64,000 nt of DNA from Defluviitaleaceae bacterium (GCA_009781755.1 WQVD01000013.1:1-64000); one strand, 5' to 3'. Positions 28,101-36,131 are shown, numbered from the stretch's first letter. The notes: a model not told the origin generated them from the sequence alone. A program made the numbers and translations.

Positions 28101-28312
28101 TGCGCAGCAACTTCCCCGACGGCAGGCTGCTGGAAAATTTGAAAAGCTGGAAATCCGCGTTTTTATCTCGCAAAAGTGCGCTGGAAGCGGATGCGGACGC
28201 CGCGGATGCAAACATCACAGACGCAAACGCCACGGATACGCATGCAGCCGCACGCAATTTTTATCACGCGGCAATCAAACGCTTTGACGCGTACATCGCG
28301 GCGTTAAAATAA
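25196..28312 (+). CDS. Tubulin/FtsZ-superfamily protein (Tubulin_2, PF13809-like), large
   Basis: A 1038-residue protein. Residues 1-350 form a tubulin-type GTPase: the first nucleotide loop is LIIGLGGTGTDALLRVK (11-27) and the GTP signature is GVSGGTGGG (152-160), matching the GGGTGxG motif of FtsZ and tubulin. The middle (about 480-720) is rich in helix and Q/K/E-rich coiled-coil segments; the C-terminal third is unlike anything I recognise. No membrane segment or signal. GGGAGG lies 8 bases before ATG 25196, so the longer frame from 25124 is not used. A copy of the GTTGGTGGCAA palindrome sits in frame at 27689. One base separates it from the next gene, its likely partner. Role unknown: filament formation is expected from the fold only. 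Confidence 0.85.
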   Translation: MQLETINHPILIIGLGGTGTDALLRVKAQARRRFAINGQLPENIAFLAIESNKHDKKNYQGTTLDANELVLLANASIGSILNNRSTLPSYISEWLSPELTISDGMKGASGNRQAGRLLLFEKINTVIDAVDAKIRKLRIQQENKLLVFILTGVSGGTGGGIFLDIPYIVRGLMERDYGKKGIDRVEINGYFFTPDVHIAGNALNIHSEEYIQRNGYAALKELDYWMNIEERAGEFFTQQYGTRLQVRSALPPYNLCHLVCATNIDGVYLRDAYPHCLEITSENIIDFLAREEKTDEREFAIHDYQSNLLANIATMKSNLPAEAHHSANYIYNIMGAAAVSLPITDAEEELLHRLLDELDPIFDAMPDAQDLKDLTQATGLAQEFFAVEMKSKLPLMQLGAAQTDYFNFANVVKTQRISADAKLNDLLMQTKYVLGNSKQAAAALFEKVKTALTQAVASTQQGPIFAARLLESTTNPCLLAWLENTTQQLQEKQQRANEEIEMLMITAATRFEEAQNAGIFSRERKKNAYLQAKVDEYQARSQSVCDAWRIDVYKAVHPALEQLHRSFYAPRAAALHDMKQTTDATRHDRSPSHPPSTSFISIHEILAEASKFDEEQNKNARIRAFLQHIADCDAAHIKAHCASFIRAYYNTVLTRPMDDYIADEAHVIQLVTRLNREALPVFHLDNAANMYVFPGYSVVSVPHNAPRVQRAVEKFRENFTSGQRFNLRHSSITDRIFWLNTQNGLPLFAYTPLRVYEALYEQTLGTKESVGRHFWPNLPSPLPETVWGDTYTNTRQKAENDRIRAVFNEAMALGVIELVGNRYVVKVHRESVGGNLPPTGFGASQLYVGNDRAQAMAFFARYPRLVALVSAENDKRNAIQNARVALEKHQQSQTDEKILIDELVTALSGEAIIRQNEQFIYNQPPGETRRPPLTRILDHPDHPEYALFRAYQSLSESNKQSIRDRAVKLRSNFPDGRLLENLKSWKSAFLSRKSALEADADAADANITDANATDTHAAARNFYHAAIKRFDAYIAALK
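27689..27711. repeat. GTTGGTGGCAA palindrome, copy 3, inside the tubulin-like gene
   Basis: GTTGGTGGCAA-T-TTGCCACCAAC, identical to the 7037-7059 core, read through in frame as VGGNLPPT. An intragenic insertion of a dispersed repeat, or RNA structure within the message. Confidence 0.75.
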
Positions 28313-28313
28313 T

Positions 28314-29540
28314 ATGCATCCGGTTGTATTTATTTTTGCCACAGATGAAAATACGCCCCTGCCCGCACCGAATGTCATGGGTTACAAGCCTCCCATGACA
28401 TTCAATTTAATAACGGCAGTTAAAAACCGTGCCGCCGAAACGCTGGAAGCGGGGCGTTCGTTTTTTTTGCAATGGAACAACACCGGCGAAACGATGCCCG
28501 CCCGCGTGCAAGCATTAAAAGCGCAGATATTGCAATCCGAAACGCTGACCGACTTGCATGAATTGCACTTGATTGTCATGGCAAACGCCGAAAACGCGCC
28601 ATCGGGCTTGCTGCGTGGCATCAGCGAATTGCGCGCTTCATTTGAAGCGGATTTTTCGCTGGTGCGCGTGGTACTGTGCGTGTCCATTAGCGAATCTCCG
28701 CTGTTTCCCGCACGGGTTGAAAAAGCACGCGCGTTCATCGCCGCGTTCAACGACTTAATAACACGCAGCCCCGCGCCCTGCCCCGTGTGCCTGTTAAGCA
28801 ACCGCAACGAGTTTAATGCCATCCGAGCCGCGCACGACTTGCAAATGGCCGATATCATCGTGCGGTTGCCGTGGGTATTCAGTTGGCTTCCATTTGGGGC
28901 CAACCGGAACGCAACCTCCCATGCCGCAGACACACCGTTGCTTTTTACCGCAGGCATTTCACTATCGCCCAACAACGACCCACCCGCGCTCCCCAATAAG
29001 CACCTCTCGTCCGAAACGATCATTGCTTATTTGCAAAGCGTACCGTTTTCGCCTGCGGGCATTTTTCGTTTGCGTAAATTAACGCTTGCGCAGGCGGAGA
29101 CCGTATTGTTCAGAGACACCCTATTTCGCGCGTTCAACCAATTTTGTTCTGTGAGCGAATCCACTGCGGAGAAAAACAGCCTCTTGTTTGCGCAGCGGGT
29201 TTCGGCTTGGCGTGTTGCGGGGGTGATTGACCAATTGGCGCGTGCGTATGCGTTGCAATACCGCTTGGCACACCGCGGCGGAGTTGACCACCACGGTACA
29301 CATGTCGATGATACGCTACCGCCGTCGCCGCTCCCCGCATTATTATTGTCCTTCATCCGCCGCGATGGCATGCAGGAAGAAACCATCACGCCATCGCAAG
29401 GTGAAACGCTTTCCCAAGGGGTGACGTCTTCACCGAACGTGACGCTTCGCATCGCATGGGGCTTCTCAATCGAGTCTTTGGCGCTTATGAATTACACGCA
29501 ACGGGAATCTCCTTGCGGGCTTGCAACCACGCACTTATAA
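28314..29540 (+). CDS. Unknown protein co-encoded with the tubulin-like protein
   Basis: A 408-residue soluble protein with no signal peptide or membrane helix. Alternating hydrophobic strands and helices (VVFIFATDEN at the start, LHELHLIVMAN, LVRVVLCVSISES, CPVCLLSN, ADIIVRL) suggest a Rossmann-like alpha/beta core, then a helical region, then a low-complexity TP/SQG tail. I do not recognise the family. Its ATG is 2 bases after the tubulin-like stop, so they are translationally coupled and probably act together. The rpsB promoter lies within its last codons. Confidence 0.75.
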   Translation: MHPVVFIFATDENTPLPAPNVMGYKPPMTFNLITAVKNRAAETLEAGRSFFLQWNNTGETMPARVQALKAQILQSETLTDLHELHLIVMANAENAPSGLLRGISELRASFEADFSLVRVVLCVSISESPLFPARVEKARAFIAAFNDLITRSPAPCPVCLLSNRNEFNAIRAAHDLQMADIIVRLPWVFSWLPFGANRNATSHAADTPLLFTAGISLSPNNDPPALPNKHLSSETIIAYLQSVPFSPAGIFRLRKLTLAQAETVLFRDTLFRAFNQFCSVSESTAEKNSLLFAQRVSAWRVAGVIDQLARAYALQYRLAHRGGVDHHGTHVDDTLPPSPLPALLLSFIRRDGMQEETITPSQGETLSQGVTSSPNVTLRIAWGFSIESLALMNYTQRESPCGLATTHL

Positions 29541-29541
29541 T
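29513..29541 (+). promoter_or_regulatory. sigma-A promoter of rpsB-tsf
   Basis: TTGCGG at 29513-29518, 17-base spacer, TATAAT at 29536-29541, overlapping the end of the preceding coding region. Confidence 0.7.
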
Positions 29542-29578
29542 GCGAAAGTTGTAGTAAAACTGTGCAAGACACTACACA

Positions 29579-29698
29579 CACGGCCTTTATACCCGTTGGG
29601 TGCAGCCACTGATACAGTGGCACATAACCAAGGCCGTGGAGGGCCGCAACCGGCAATGCATTGCCACACGCGGCAAAACCCAAGGAGGGAAACACCAC
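29579..29698 (+). promoter_or_regulatory. Structured leader RNA ahead of rpsB
   Basis: Domain 1: a perfect 9-bp stem CACGGCCTT (29579-29587) with AAGGCCGTG (29630-29638) encloses ACCCGTTGGGT and GCCACTGATACAGTGGC, a three-way junction. Domain 2: GCCGC (29643-29647) with GCGGC (29670-29674) encloses the palindrome GGCAATGCATTGCC (29652-29665). The ribosome site AAGGAGGG follows at 29682-29689. Such leaders upstream of ribosomal protein genes commonly bind the encoded protein to repress its synthesis; here that is inference. Confidence 0.55.
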
Positions 29699-30475
29699 AT
29701 GGCAGTAGTATCCATGAAACAGCTGCTCGAGGCCGGTGTACACTTTGGCCACCAAACCCGACGCTGGAACCCCAAAATGGCGGAGTTCATCTACGCCGAG
29801 CGTAACGGCATCTACATCATCGACTTGCAAAAAACCGTGCGCAAAATGGACGAGGCTTACAAAGCCGTAGCATCCATCATCGCCGACGGCGGCGAAATGC
29901 TCTTCGTAGGCACCAAAAAGCAAGCGCAAGAATCCATCAAAGAAGAAGCCTTGCGCTGCGGCATGTACTATGTCAACGAGCGTTGGTTGGGCGGCATGCT
30001 CACCAACTTCAAGACCATGCAAAGCCGCGTGCAACGCCTGCGCGACCTCGAACGCATGCAATTGGACGGCAGCATGGCCCTGCTCCCCAAAAAAGAAGTG
30101 GCCAAGCTCGAACACGAACTGGACAAACTTCAACGCAACTTGGGCGGCGTCAAGCACATGAAACGCCTGCCTAACGTCATCTTCATCGTTGACGCGCGCA
30201 AAGAGCACATCGCCATTCAAGAAGCCCGCAACTTGGGTATCCCCCTCGTTGGTATCGTAGACACCAACTGCGACCCCGACGAAATAGACTTCGTCATCCC
30301 CGGCAACGACGACGCCATCCGCGCCGTCAAGCTCATCGCAGGCAAACTGGCCGACGCCGTACTCGAAGCCCGCCAAGGCGAGCAAGAAGACGACCCCGGC
30401 GAAGCCGAAGCACCCGAAGCCGCCTACGCCGCCGAACCCACCGATATTGAAGAAGTGGCAGAAGCCGCTGAATAA
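29699..30475 (+). CDS. rpsB: 30S ribosomal protein S2
   Basis: A 258-residue S2, the protein that bridges head and body on the back of the 30S subunit and recruits S1-type proteins. Typical stretches are [46 protein letters not shown] and [17 protein letters not shown]. An acidic alanine/glutamate-rich tail extends the C terminus, as in many Firmicutes. AAGGAGGG lies 9 bases before the ATG. First gene of the usual rpsB-tsf pair. Confidence 0.98.
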   Translation: MAVVSMKQLLEAGVHFGHQTRRWNPKMAEFIYAERNGIYIIDLQKTVRKMDEAYKAVASIIADGGEMLFVGTKKQAQESIKEEALRCGMYYVNERWLGGMLTNFKTMQSRVQRLRDLERMQLDGSMALLPKKEVAKLEHELDKLQRNLGGVKHMKRLPNVIFIVDARKEHIAIQEARNLGIPLVGIVDTNCDPDEIDFVIPGNDDAIRAVKLIAGKLADAVLEARQGEQEDDPGEAEAPEAAYAAEPTDIEEVAEAAE

Positions 30476-30494
30476 TAAAAGCAATTTTTTATGA

Positions 30495-30565
30495 GAAACC
30501 GATTTGCCAGAGCCGAATTCGCGAACGCTTCAATCGCGTTTTCGGCGACAGGCAAAACGGATTTC
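30495..30565 (+). other. Long hairpin between rpsB and tsf
   Basis: Stepwise stem GAAACCG/CGGATTTC, TTTGCC/GGCAAA, GCCGAA/TTCGGC and CGCGA/TCGCG closing an ACGCTTCAA loop, about 70 bases in all. No T run follows, so it is more likely an RNA-processing or partial attenuation element than a terminator. Confidence 0.55.
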
Positions 30566-30622
30566 GAATTAAATTGCTGTGCGCATTTCGCGCTCCACTA
30601 AAATACTGAAAGGGGTAATCCC

Positions 30623-31564
30623 ATGCAAATAACAGCAGCCATGGTAAAAGAACTGCGTGATTCCAGCGGCGCGGGCATGTCCGCCTGCAAAAACGCCCTC
30701 GTGGAAGCCAACGGCGACCTCAAGCGCGCCACCGAAATCCTGCGCGAAAAAGGCCTTGCCGCCGCCGCCAAAAAAGCCGGCCGCGTAGCCGCCGAAGGCT
30801 TGGTATTCACCGCCCTCACCGAAGACAACAAAAAAGGCGTAGTAGTGGAAGTCAACTCCGAAACCGACTTTGTAGCCAAAAACGAAGGCTTCATTAACTA
30901 CGTAAAAGCCGTAGCCCAACAAACCCTCAATTCCTCTGCCCAAACCGTAGAAGCCCTCCTCGAAGAAAAATGGGCTGCCGACCCCACCCAAACTGTCAAA
31001 GACGTACTGACCCAACAAATCTCCACCATCGGCGAAAACATCGGCATCCGCCGCTTCGAGCGTTACGAGGCCAAAGAAAACGGCGCCATCATCGATTATG
31101 TACACGGCGGTGGCCGCGTAGCCGTACTCGTCGAAATGCTTTGGGACAAATGCGCAGATGATAAAGCCTGCAACGGCCCCTGCTTCGAAGCCGGGCGCAA
31201 TGTATGTATGCAAATCGCCGCCATGTCACCCAAATACGTCTGCCAAAACTGCGTGGATGCCGACTATATCAAGGCCGAAACCGAATTCCACACCAAGCAA
31301 GCCCTAGCAGAAGGCAAACCCGCCAACATTGCAGAAAAAATGGCCACCGGCCGCATGCAAAAGACCTTCAAGGAAATTTGCTTGATGGAGCAAGAATACG
31401 TCAAAGAAGACGGCATGTCCGTAGCCGAGTACCTCAAGACCGTAGGCCAAGGCGAAAAATGTGCGCTGTCCATTGCACAGTTCGTTCGCTATGAAAAAGG
31501 CGAAGGCATTGAGAAGGAAGAGTCAGACTTTGCGGCAGAAGTTGCTGCTGCTATGCAAGGGTAA
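30623..31564 (+). CDS. tsf: Translation elongation factor Ts
   Basis: A 313-residue EF-Ts, the guanine nucleotide exchange factor for EF-Tu. The UBA-like N terminus (MVKELRDSSGAGMSACKNAL) and the core TDFVAKNEGF and AMQ-type helix are present, as is the C-terminal VAEYLKTVG motif. Unusually, residues about 175-215 carry six cysteines in a C-x5-C-x3-C-x7-C-x11-C-x2-C arrangement where most EF-Ts have none, a possible metal site. AAAGGGG precedes ATG 30623. Second gene after rpsB. Confidence 0.97.
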   Translation: MQITAAMVKELRDSSGAGMSACKNALVEANGDLKRATEILREKGLAAAAKKAGRVAAEGLVFTALTEDNKKGVVVEVNSETDFVAKNEGFINYVKAVAQQTLNSSAQTVEALLEEKWAADPTQTVKDVLTQQISTIGENIGIRRFERYEAKENGAIIDYVHGGGRVAVLVEMLWDKCADDKACNGPCFEAGRNVCMQIAAMSPKYVCQNCVDADYIKAETEFHTKQALAEGKPANIAEKMATGRMQKTFKEICLMEQEYVKEDGMSVAEYLKTVGQGEKCALSIAQFVRYEKGEGIEKEESDFAAEVAAAMQG

Positions 31565-31571
31565 GTCGCGG

Positions 31572-31672
31572 CTAAGGTCAAAAGACTAAGGTCAAAGGAC
31601 TGAAAACCTTGGGCGCTGCCCAAACCCGCGAGGGGAAAGCGTTCCCCCTCGACCCCGCGCTGAGCTTCGCGT
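31572..31672 (+). repeat. GC-rich intergenic repeat, copy e (fullest copy)
   Basis: Starts with a doubled CTAAGGTCAAA block, then GAAAACCTTGGGCGCTGCCC, the GAGGGGAAAGCGTTCCCCCTC hairpin halves and GAGCTTCGCG. Used here as reference for the family. Confidence 0.75.
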
Positions 31673-31701
31673 CACACAATTGTTAATAGTGCAATGTTAT
31701 A

Positions 31702-31742
31702 CGGGGTTGAATCGCGCTTGCGCGATTCAACCCCGTTGTTTT
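31702..31742 (+). terminator. Terminator of the rpsB-tsf operon
   Basis: Very strong hairpin CGGGGTTGAATCGCG-CTTG-CGCGATTCAACCCCG followed by TTGTTTTTATT. Confidence 0.85.
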
Positions 31743-31772
31743 TATTCTACATTTGATTTTATGGAGACATTT

Positions 31773-31967
31773 ATGATTGTACCGCCGGATATGGACAAAA
31801 TAAAGAAAATCGCCGCAGACCTCGAAGCAGATATACAATCGCTCGAAGAAAAATTAAAACATGAAACCTGCGAAGGCAAAATAGGCGCATTGCAAGTAGA
31901 AATCAGAGCCAAGGGGTTAACCCAATACGGCTACCAACGGATACTCGGTTCTAGGAAGTATAATTAA
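31773..31967 (+). CDS. Small coiled-coil protein, unknown
   Basis: A 64-residue charged, helical protein (MDKIKKIAADLEADIQSLEE heptad-like start) with GGAGAC 7 bases before ATG 31773. A longer frame from 31680 passes through the terminator and is not credible. No family recognised; nothing conserved around it suggests a role. Confidence 0.6.
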   Translation: MIVPPDMDKIKKIAADLEADIQSLEEKLKHETCEGKIGALQVEIRAKGLTQYGYQRILGSRKYN

Positions 31968-32042
31968 TGATACAGGTACATTTTATTGTGCCAATTCCTC
32001 GCTACATAGCGTGAAACTCGCCCAAATATGCTAATCGTACTT

Positions 32043-32486
32043 TCATAGATTCTTGAAGAAATGGGTCGTCCACACCGTATAATCACTATCTGTATAAAAA
32101 CGCCTAATCGCTTCGGCATTTTTGGTAGCCGAAGACAGCGACATGTGCTGTATGCCGTTATTACGCGCCTCATGTTCGCAATGCCGGAGCAGTGTTTTGC
32201 CCAACCCTCGCGAACGATAATGCTTATCTATGAACAAATCATGTACTTCAATGTAACTTGCACCTTTGGGAAAAACACAAAATTCGCTGTCGTGCCGCAA
32301 CTCTGCTAACAAAAACCCAACGATTTCTGTTCTATCTTTCAACACGAAGCAATACGGTGTTAGCATTGCACCTATTTGCTCTGCGGTGACCGGAACAACA
32401 CCAAAAATTATTTCTTCAGCCGCAACCTCATTGTGCAATTTACAAACGCCTTCTACATGCTCACTGTTCATGATTTCGTATGTCAT
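32043..32486 (-). CDS. GNAT family N-acetyltransferase
   Basis: A 147-residue GCN5-related acetyltransferase. The acetyl-CoA loop is YRSRGLGKTLLRHCE (motif A, R/Q-x-x-G-x-G/A), preceded by the strand IEVHDLFIDKHY and followed by SLSSATKNAEAIRRFY. GGAAGAAG precedes ATG 32486; the longer frame to 32525 has no ribosome site. Substrate unknown. Last gene of the pepF-tatD-GNAT-GNAT run on the minus strand. Confidence 0.85.
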   Translation of the reverse strand: MTYEIMNSEHVEGVCKLHNEVAAEEIIFGVVPVTAEQIGAMLTPYCFVLKDRTEIVGFLLAELRHDSEFCVFPKGASYIEVHDLFIDKHYRSRGLGKTLLRHCEHEARNNGIQHMSLSSATKNAEAIRRFYTDSDYTVWTTHFFKNL

Positions 32487-32535
32487 ATGCTTCTTCCACC
32501 CCTGTCCAATGCATTCAAAACGCAATTAATGCTTG

Positions 32536-33027
32536 TTATGCGTTAGAAAGCTCCAACCTAACCACCACTTCCCCATGGAAAATCTGCCCGGTGGGTTCAT
32601 AACCAAGGCTTGTATATGTTTTGGCCGCGGCTTCATTTTCGGGTGAATAGGCGGTATAGGCGTATTTTGCCTCAATGCCGGTGGGTTGGGTTTTGGCAAA
32701 GTCTAACAATAATTTCAACGCGGCTTTGCCGTACCCTTTGCCTTGGTGGGCTTCGTCAATCATGAGCCGGCTCATCCAAAATATTTCGCAACCGGCATTT
32801 ACATCTTCGCCATCTTCAAAGCATACCATCGCAAACCCAACCACTGTTTCATCATGTAAAATAGCAAAAGGAATTTCTGCGTAAGGCAGTTCATCTTCGT
32901 CAACCGCTTCTCGCAAACTCAAATACGCCTCTGCCAAACTCTCGCTGTTGGGTGCAACCATATCCGATGCCTTTAATTCCAATACATCAATAAAGTTGTC
33001 CTCATTTATGGATTGTATACTGATCAT
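32536..33027 (-). CDS. GNAT family N-acetyltransferase, possibly polyamine-type
   Basis: A 163-residue acetyltransferase. Motif A reads LMIDEAHQGKGYGKAAL and the C-terminal part YSPENEAAAKTYTSLGYEPTG; the overall layout and the acidic DEDELPYAEIPFAI strand resemble Bacillus BltD/spermine-spermidine acetyltransferases. That substrate assignment is tentative. AGGGGAA precedes ATG 33027. Lies 17 bases after tatD. Confidence 0.85.
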   Translation of the reverse strand: MISIQSINEDNFIDVLELKASDMVAPNSESLAEAYLSLREAVDEDELPYAEIPFAILHDETVVGFAMVCFEDGEDVNAGCEIFWMSRLMIDEAHQGKGYGKAALKLLLDFAKTQPTGIEAKYAYTAYSPENEAAAKTYTSLGYEPTGQIFHGEVVVRLELSNA

Positions 33028-33044
33028 TATTATTCCCCTAGCAT

Positions 33045-33896
33045 TTATTTGATTTTATACAACGCCTTCGCATTGGAAGTTGTAATTTCCGCTACTTCTT
33101 GCGGTGAAACATTTTTTAATTCGGCAATGGCTTCTATGGTTAGCCGTAGCAGGCCGGAGTCATTGCGCTTGTGTCGGAACGGCTCGGGGGTCAGGTAGGG
33201 GCAATCGGTTTCGATAATCATGTGCGACAGCGGTATGCGTTTTACCACTTCCACCAGATTCTTGCCGTGGGCAGAGCGGTGTGTCACCAAGCCCGTGATG
33301 CTGATTAAATACCCCATGTCAATATAATCCAATGCCATTTTTGGCGGGCCAAGGTAGCAATGCATCATTCCCTTGCCGTGGCCATAATCGGGCATATCTG
33401 CTTTTTTGATGATTTCAAAGGATTCATTATCGGCATTGCCTGAGTGGATGACCGGCGGTAGGCCAACCCTTCGCGCTATTTCCAAATCTTTGCTGAACAC
33501 AAATGATCGCTTTGCCACTTCGGCGGGCGTTTTTTCGGTCTTGCGAAAATCGATGTAGCATTCGCCGTATGCGACAATTTTTTTATTTTCTTTGCAAAGA
33601 TTCTTCAGCGTTGCTACGGCTTCATCAATGGGTGCATCTACCAAAGGACCGTGTTTTTTGATGTCGAAGTCCTCTTTGGCATATTGATCAAGGATCTTCT
33701 CCCAGCCGTGCGCATTAATGCATATATAATAGAAGGGATATTTTTTAGCCAGCGACAAACCAAAATTTAACTTATCCATGCCGAAGCAATCCACTACATA
33801 GGCAACGTCGCTTCTTTGCAACTTGTCTAAGAGTTCATGCCTGTCTTTGCTAAATTTTCGGTCGTGATAATGCGAATGCGCATCGAAATATTTCAT
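33045..33896 (-). CDS. TatD family metal-dependent hydrolase
   Basis: A 283-residue amidohydrolase-fold protein. Metal ligands are seen in FDAHSHYHD (DxHxH at residues 5-9), GECYIDF (Glu), IHSGNAD (His), HCYLG (His) and ETDCPYLTPEP (Asp). TatD proteins are 3'-5' deoxyribonucleases linked to DNA repair and turnover; the group is diverse, so the substrate is uncertain. Its start overlaps the pepF stop by four bases (ATGA), indicating coupling. Confidence 0.88.
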   Translation of the reverse strand: MKYFDAHSHYHDRKFSKDRHELLDKLQRSDVAYVVDCFGMDKLNFGLSLAKKYPFYYICINAHGWEKILDQYAKEDFDIKKHGPLVDAPIDEAVATLKNLCKENKKIVAYGECYIDFRKTEKTPAEVAKRSFVFSKDLEIARRVGLPPVIHSGNADNESFEIIKKADMPDYGHGKGMMHCYLGPPKMALDYIDMGYLISITGLVTHRSAHGKNLVEVVKRIPLSHMIIETDCPYLTPEPFRHKRNDSGLLRLTIEAIAELKNVSPQEVAEITTSNAKALYKIK

Positions 33897-35686
33897 ATAA
33901 AGCGTTCCAGTTCATCCACCAAGCCTTCGAATACTTTTAATGCCTCACGTATGGGTGTGGGGGTATTCATGTCTACGCCTGCTTTTTTTAGGAGTTCAAT
34001 GGAGTAGTCACTTTCGCCGGATTTTAAGAAGTTGATGTAATCTTCGCGTTTTTGGGGGTCACCGGATTGTAAGCGGCTTGCGAATGCCAAAGCGGCAGCG
34101 TAGCCCGTTGCGTATTGGTATACATAAAAGGAGAAAAAGAAATGGGGGATAACGGCCCACCCGAAGTCTGCTTTTTCGTCAATCACGATATCGGGGCCAT
34201 TGTATTTGACCAGCAAATCGCGCCATGTTTTATTGAGCACCTCCAACGTCAACGATTCGTCTTCTTCTGCAAGGCGATGGGTTTCCATCTCAAATTCGGC
34301 GTACATGGTTTGGTGGAATAAGATGCCGCGGAATTGCTCGATGTGTTGATCCAGCAGATGTATGCGGGTCTTGGGGTCGGTGACGGTGGCCAACATATGC
34401 TTTGCCATGAGCGCATCGTTTACGGTGGATGCCACTTCCCCTGTAAAAGGAGTGTGGCCTTCATAAATATGGGGCTGGGTAGCATGTGTGTAATAACTAT
34501 GCATGGCGTGCCCCATTTCATGGGCAAATTCGGATAGGGAGAAGAAATTGTCGCTGTAATTAAGCATGACATAAGGATGTGCGCCGGCTTCCGCCCATGA
34601 CCACGCACCACCGGATTTGTCTTCGTGTTCGTACACGTCTACCCAGCCGGATTCGATGCCACTTTTCATGATGGTTAGGTATTCCTCTCCCAGTGGAGCA
34701 AGCCCTTCCACGATGAGATTTTTGGCTTCTTCGTAGGGGATTTTTGTGTCGATATCGCTTACAAGGGGGGCGCTGCGGTCATATACGTGGTATTCATCCA
34801 ATTTCAGGGCCTTCTTACGTAGTGCGTTGTAGCGGTGGAATACCGGCAAAAACTCGTTTACCGTTGCAATCAAATTTTCGTAGACGGTGCGGGGGATGTT
34901 GTTTTCGTACAGTGCTGCATCCAAGGTGCTTGGATATTTGCGGGCTTTGGCGAAAAACATGTCCTTATTAATGCAGGAGGCACGCAATGATGCGTGAAGA
35001 TTGGATGATTTCTGATAGGCATCATAATAGGCTTCAAAAGCATCCTTGCGCACACGGCGGTCTGCGGATTCTGTAAACTTGCTGTAATTACTTTCGGTTA
35101 CTTCAACCGAGTTGCCGTTTTCATCGGTGATATGGCCAAAGTCCAAGTCTTCTTCGACCACCGCATCGTAGGCATTTTCTGCGGCATCTGCCATTTCAGA
35201 TGCGCTTGCCAACAGTTCTTCCATTTCTGTGCTAAGGATATGGGCTTTTTTGCGCAGCAGGTCATTAATATAATGTTCGTATACTTCCAACCCGGGGGTG
35301 TTGGCTATGAAACTGCGCAAGGTGGCTTCGTCCAGCTTTAAGATTTCCGGCTCAATAAATGCCGCCGCTTCTTCATAATCCGATTCCAACCCGTCTACGG
35401 TGTCTGTCATCGCAAGGGCATCGGCGTTGGTTCTGTCTGTGTGTTTGTGCAGGTACGCGTACAGATATACTACGTTGTTTACTTGGTCGGCAACGCATTT
35501 TTGGTTCAAGCACGCCAAGATTGCTTCGCCCGTAGTAAGCTTGCCTTCAAATGTTTGTAATTCTTCTGTGTGGGCCTCTAATTCTTCAACCGCTTTGTGC
35601 CAATGGTCAATGGTGGGATATAAGTCGGTTACGTTCCATTTGTATTGCGCGGGGATTTCGCTCCGCTTTTTTTGTTTGATTTCCAT
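33893..35686 (-). CDS. pepF: Oligoendopeptidase F
   Basis: A 597-residue M3 family zinc metallopeptidase that degrades medium-length peptides in the cytoplasm. The zinc site is FAHEMGHAMHSYYT (HExxH at about residue 390) with the downstream ligand in TGEVASTVND. Length and the N-terminal IPAQYKWNVTDLYPT are typical. CAGGAGAA precedes ATG 35686. First gene of a minus-strand operon with tatD and two acetyltransferases. It could process peptides imported by the transporter at 8-14 kb. Confidence 0.95.
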   Translation of the reverse strand: MEIKQKKRSEIPAQYKWNVTDLYPTIDHWHKAVEELEAHTEELQTFEGKLTTGEAILACLNQKCVADQVNNVVYLYAYLHKHTDRTNADALAMTDTVDGLESDYEEAAAFIEPEILKLDEATLRSFIANTPGLEVYEHYINDLLRKKAHILSTEMEELLASASEMADAAENAYDAVVEEDLDFGHITDENGNSVEVTESNYSKFTESADRRVRKDAFEAYYDAYQKSSNLHASLRASCINKDMFFAKARKYPSTLDAALYENNIPRTVYENLIATVNEFLPVFHRYNALRKKALKLDEYHVYDRSAPLVSDIDTKIPYEEAKNLIVEGLAPLGEEYLTIMKSGIESGWVDVYEHEDKSGGAWSWAEAGAHPYVMLNYSDNFFSLSEFAHEMGHAMHSYYTHATQPHIYEGHTPFTGEVASTVNDALMAKHMLATVTDPKTRIHLLDQHIEQFRGILFHQTMYAEFEMETHRLAEEDESLTLEVLNKTWRDLLVKYNGPDIVIDEKADFGWAVIPHFFFSFYVYQYATGYAAALAFASRLQSGDPQKREDYINFLKSGESDYSIELLKKAGVDMNTPTPIREALKVFEGLVDELERFI

Positions 35687-35963
35687 GTGTATTCTCCTGT
35701 TCCGGTTTTAATTATTTAAAAACAATTAATGGCATGCTAACACGCGGGCATAGATGCGGAAAGGGAAATGTTGATTATAACGAAAAAATACCCCACGCAA
35801 ACAAATGCGCAGGGTATGCGGCGTTTCCCCATGGTTTGGAGCACGCGTGGTGGTTCTGTTTTGTATGTTGCCGTTGTCTGCGATGGCTTCGCGGCACTTG
35901 GCTTTTTATATTTGTTGCGGTTAATGCAGCAGGTGGGCACCCGTTATAGTACTTCCCCATGTT
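35687..35963. other. Intergenic stretch without recognisable gene
   Basis: Several short overlapping frames exist on both strands, none with a ribosome site or a family I know. It leads into the second copy of the ~170-bp element. I see nothing else in it. Confidence 0.5.
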
Positions 35964-36131
35964 GACTCTCTCTGGCCAGAGGTTTTTGTGAGTCTAAGTC
36001 CGGTGGTAACGATTCGATCCTTAAGCATGTGTTATACGGGATGCACGCAGGGACGTTTGCATACGTTTGTCATGAGAGCCGTGTTACATGTGCGGATGTC
36101 TAGGATACGCCGATGACTTGGATGCAGTATA
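35964..36131 (+). repeat. Dispersed ~170-bp element, copy 2
   Basis: Matches 1-170 almost throughout; the clear differences are the 5' palindrome (CTCTGGCCAGAG instead of GATCGGCCGATC), a CCTTAAG/CCGGAGG block and one base in TT(A/G)TACGGG. Starts at GACTC, ends at GATGCAGTATA. It lies downstream of araD (convergent) and upstream of pepF (divergent). Confidence 0.85.

Noticed and set aside
35734-35965. Overlapping short frames before the second ~170-bp repeat
   Set aside because: No ribosome site and no recognised motif on either strand.
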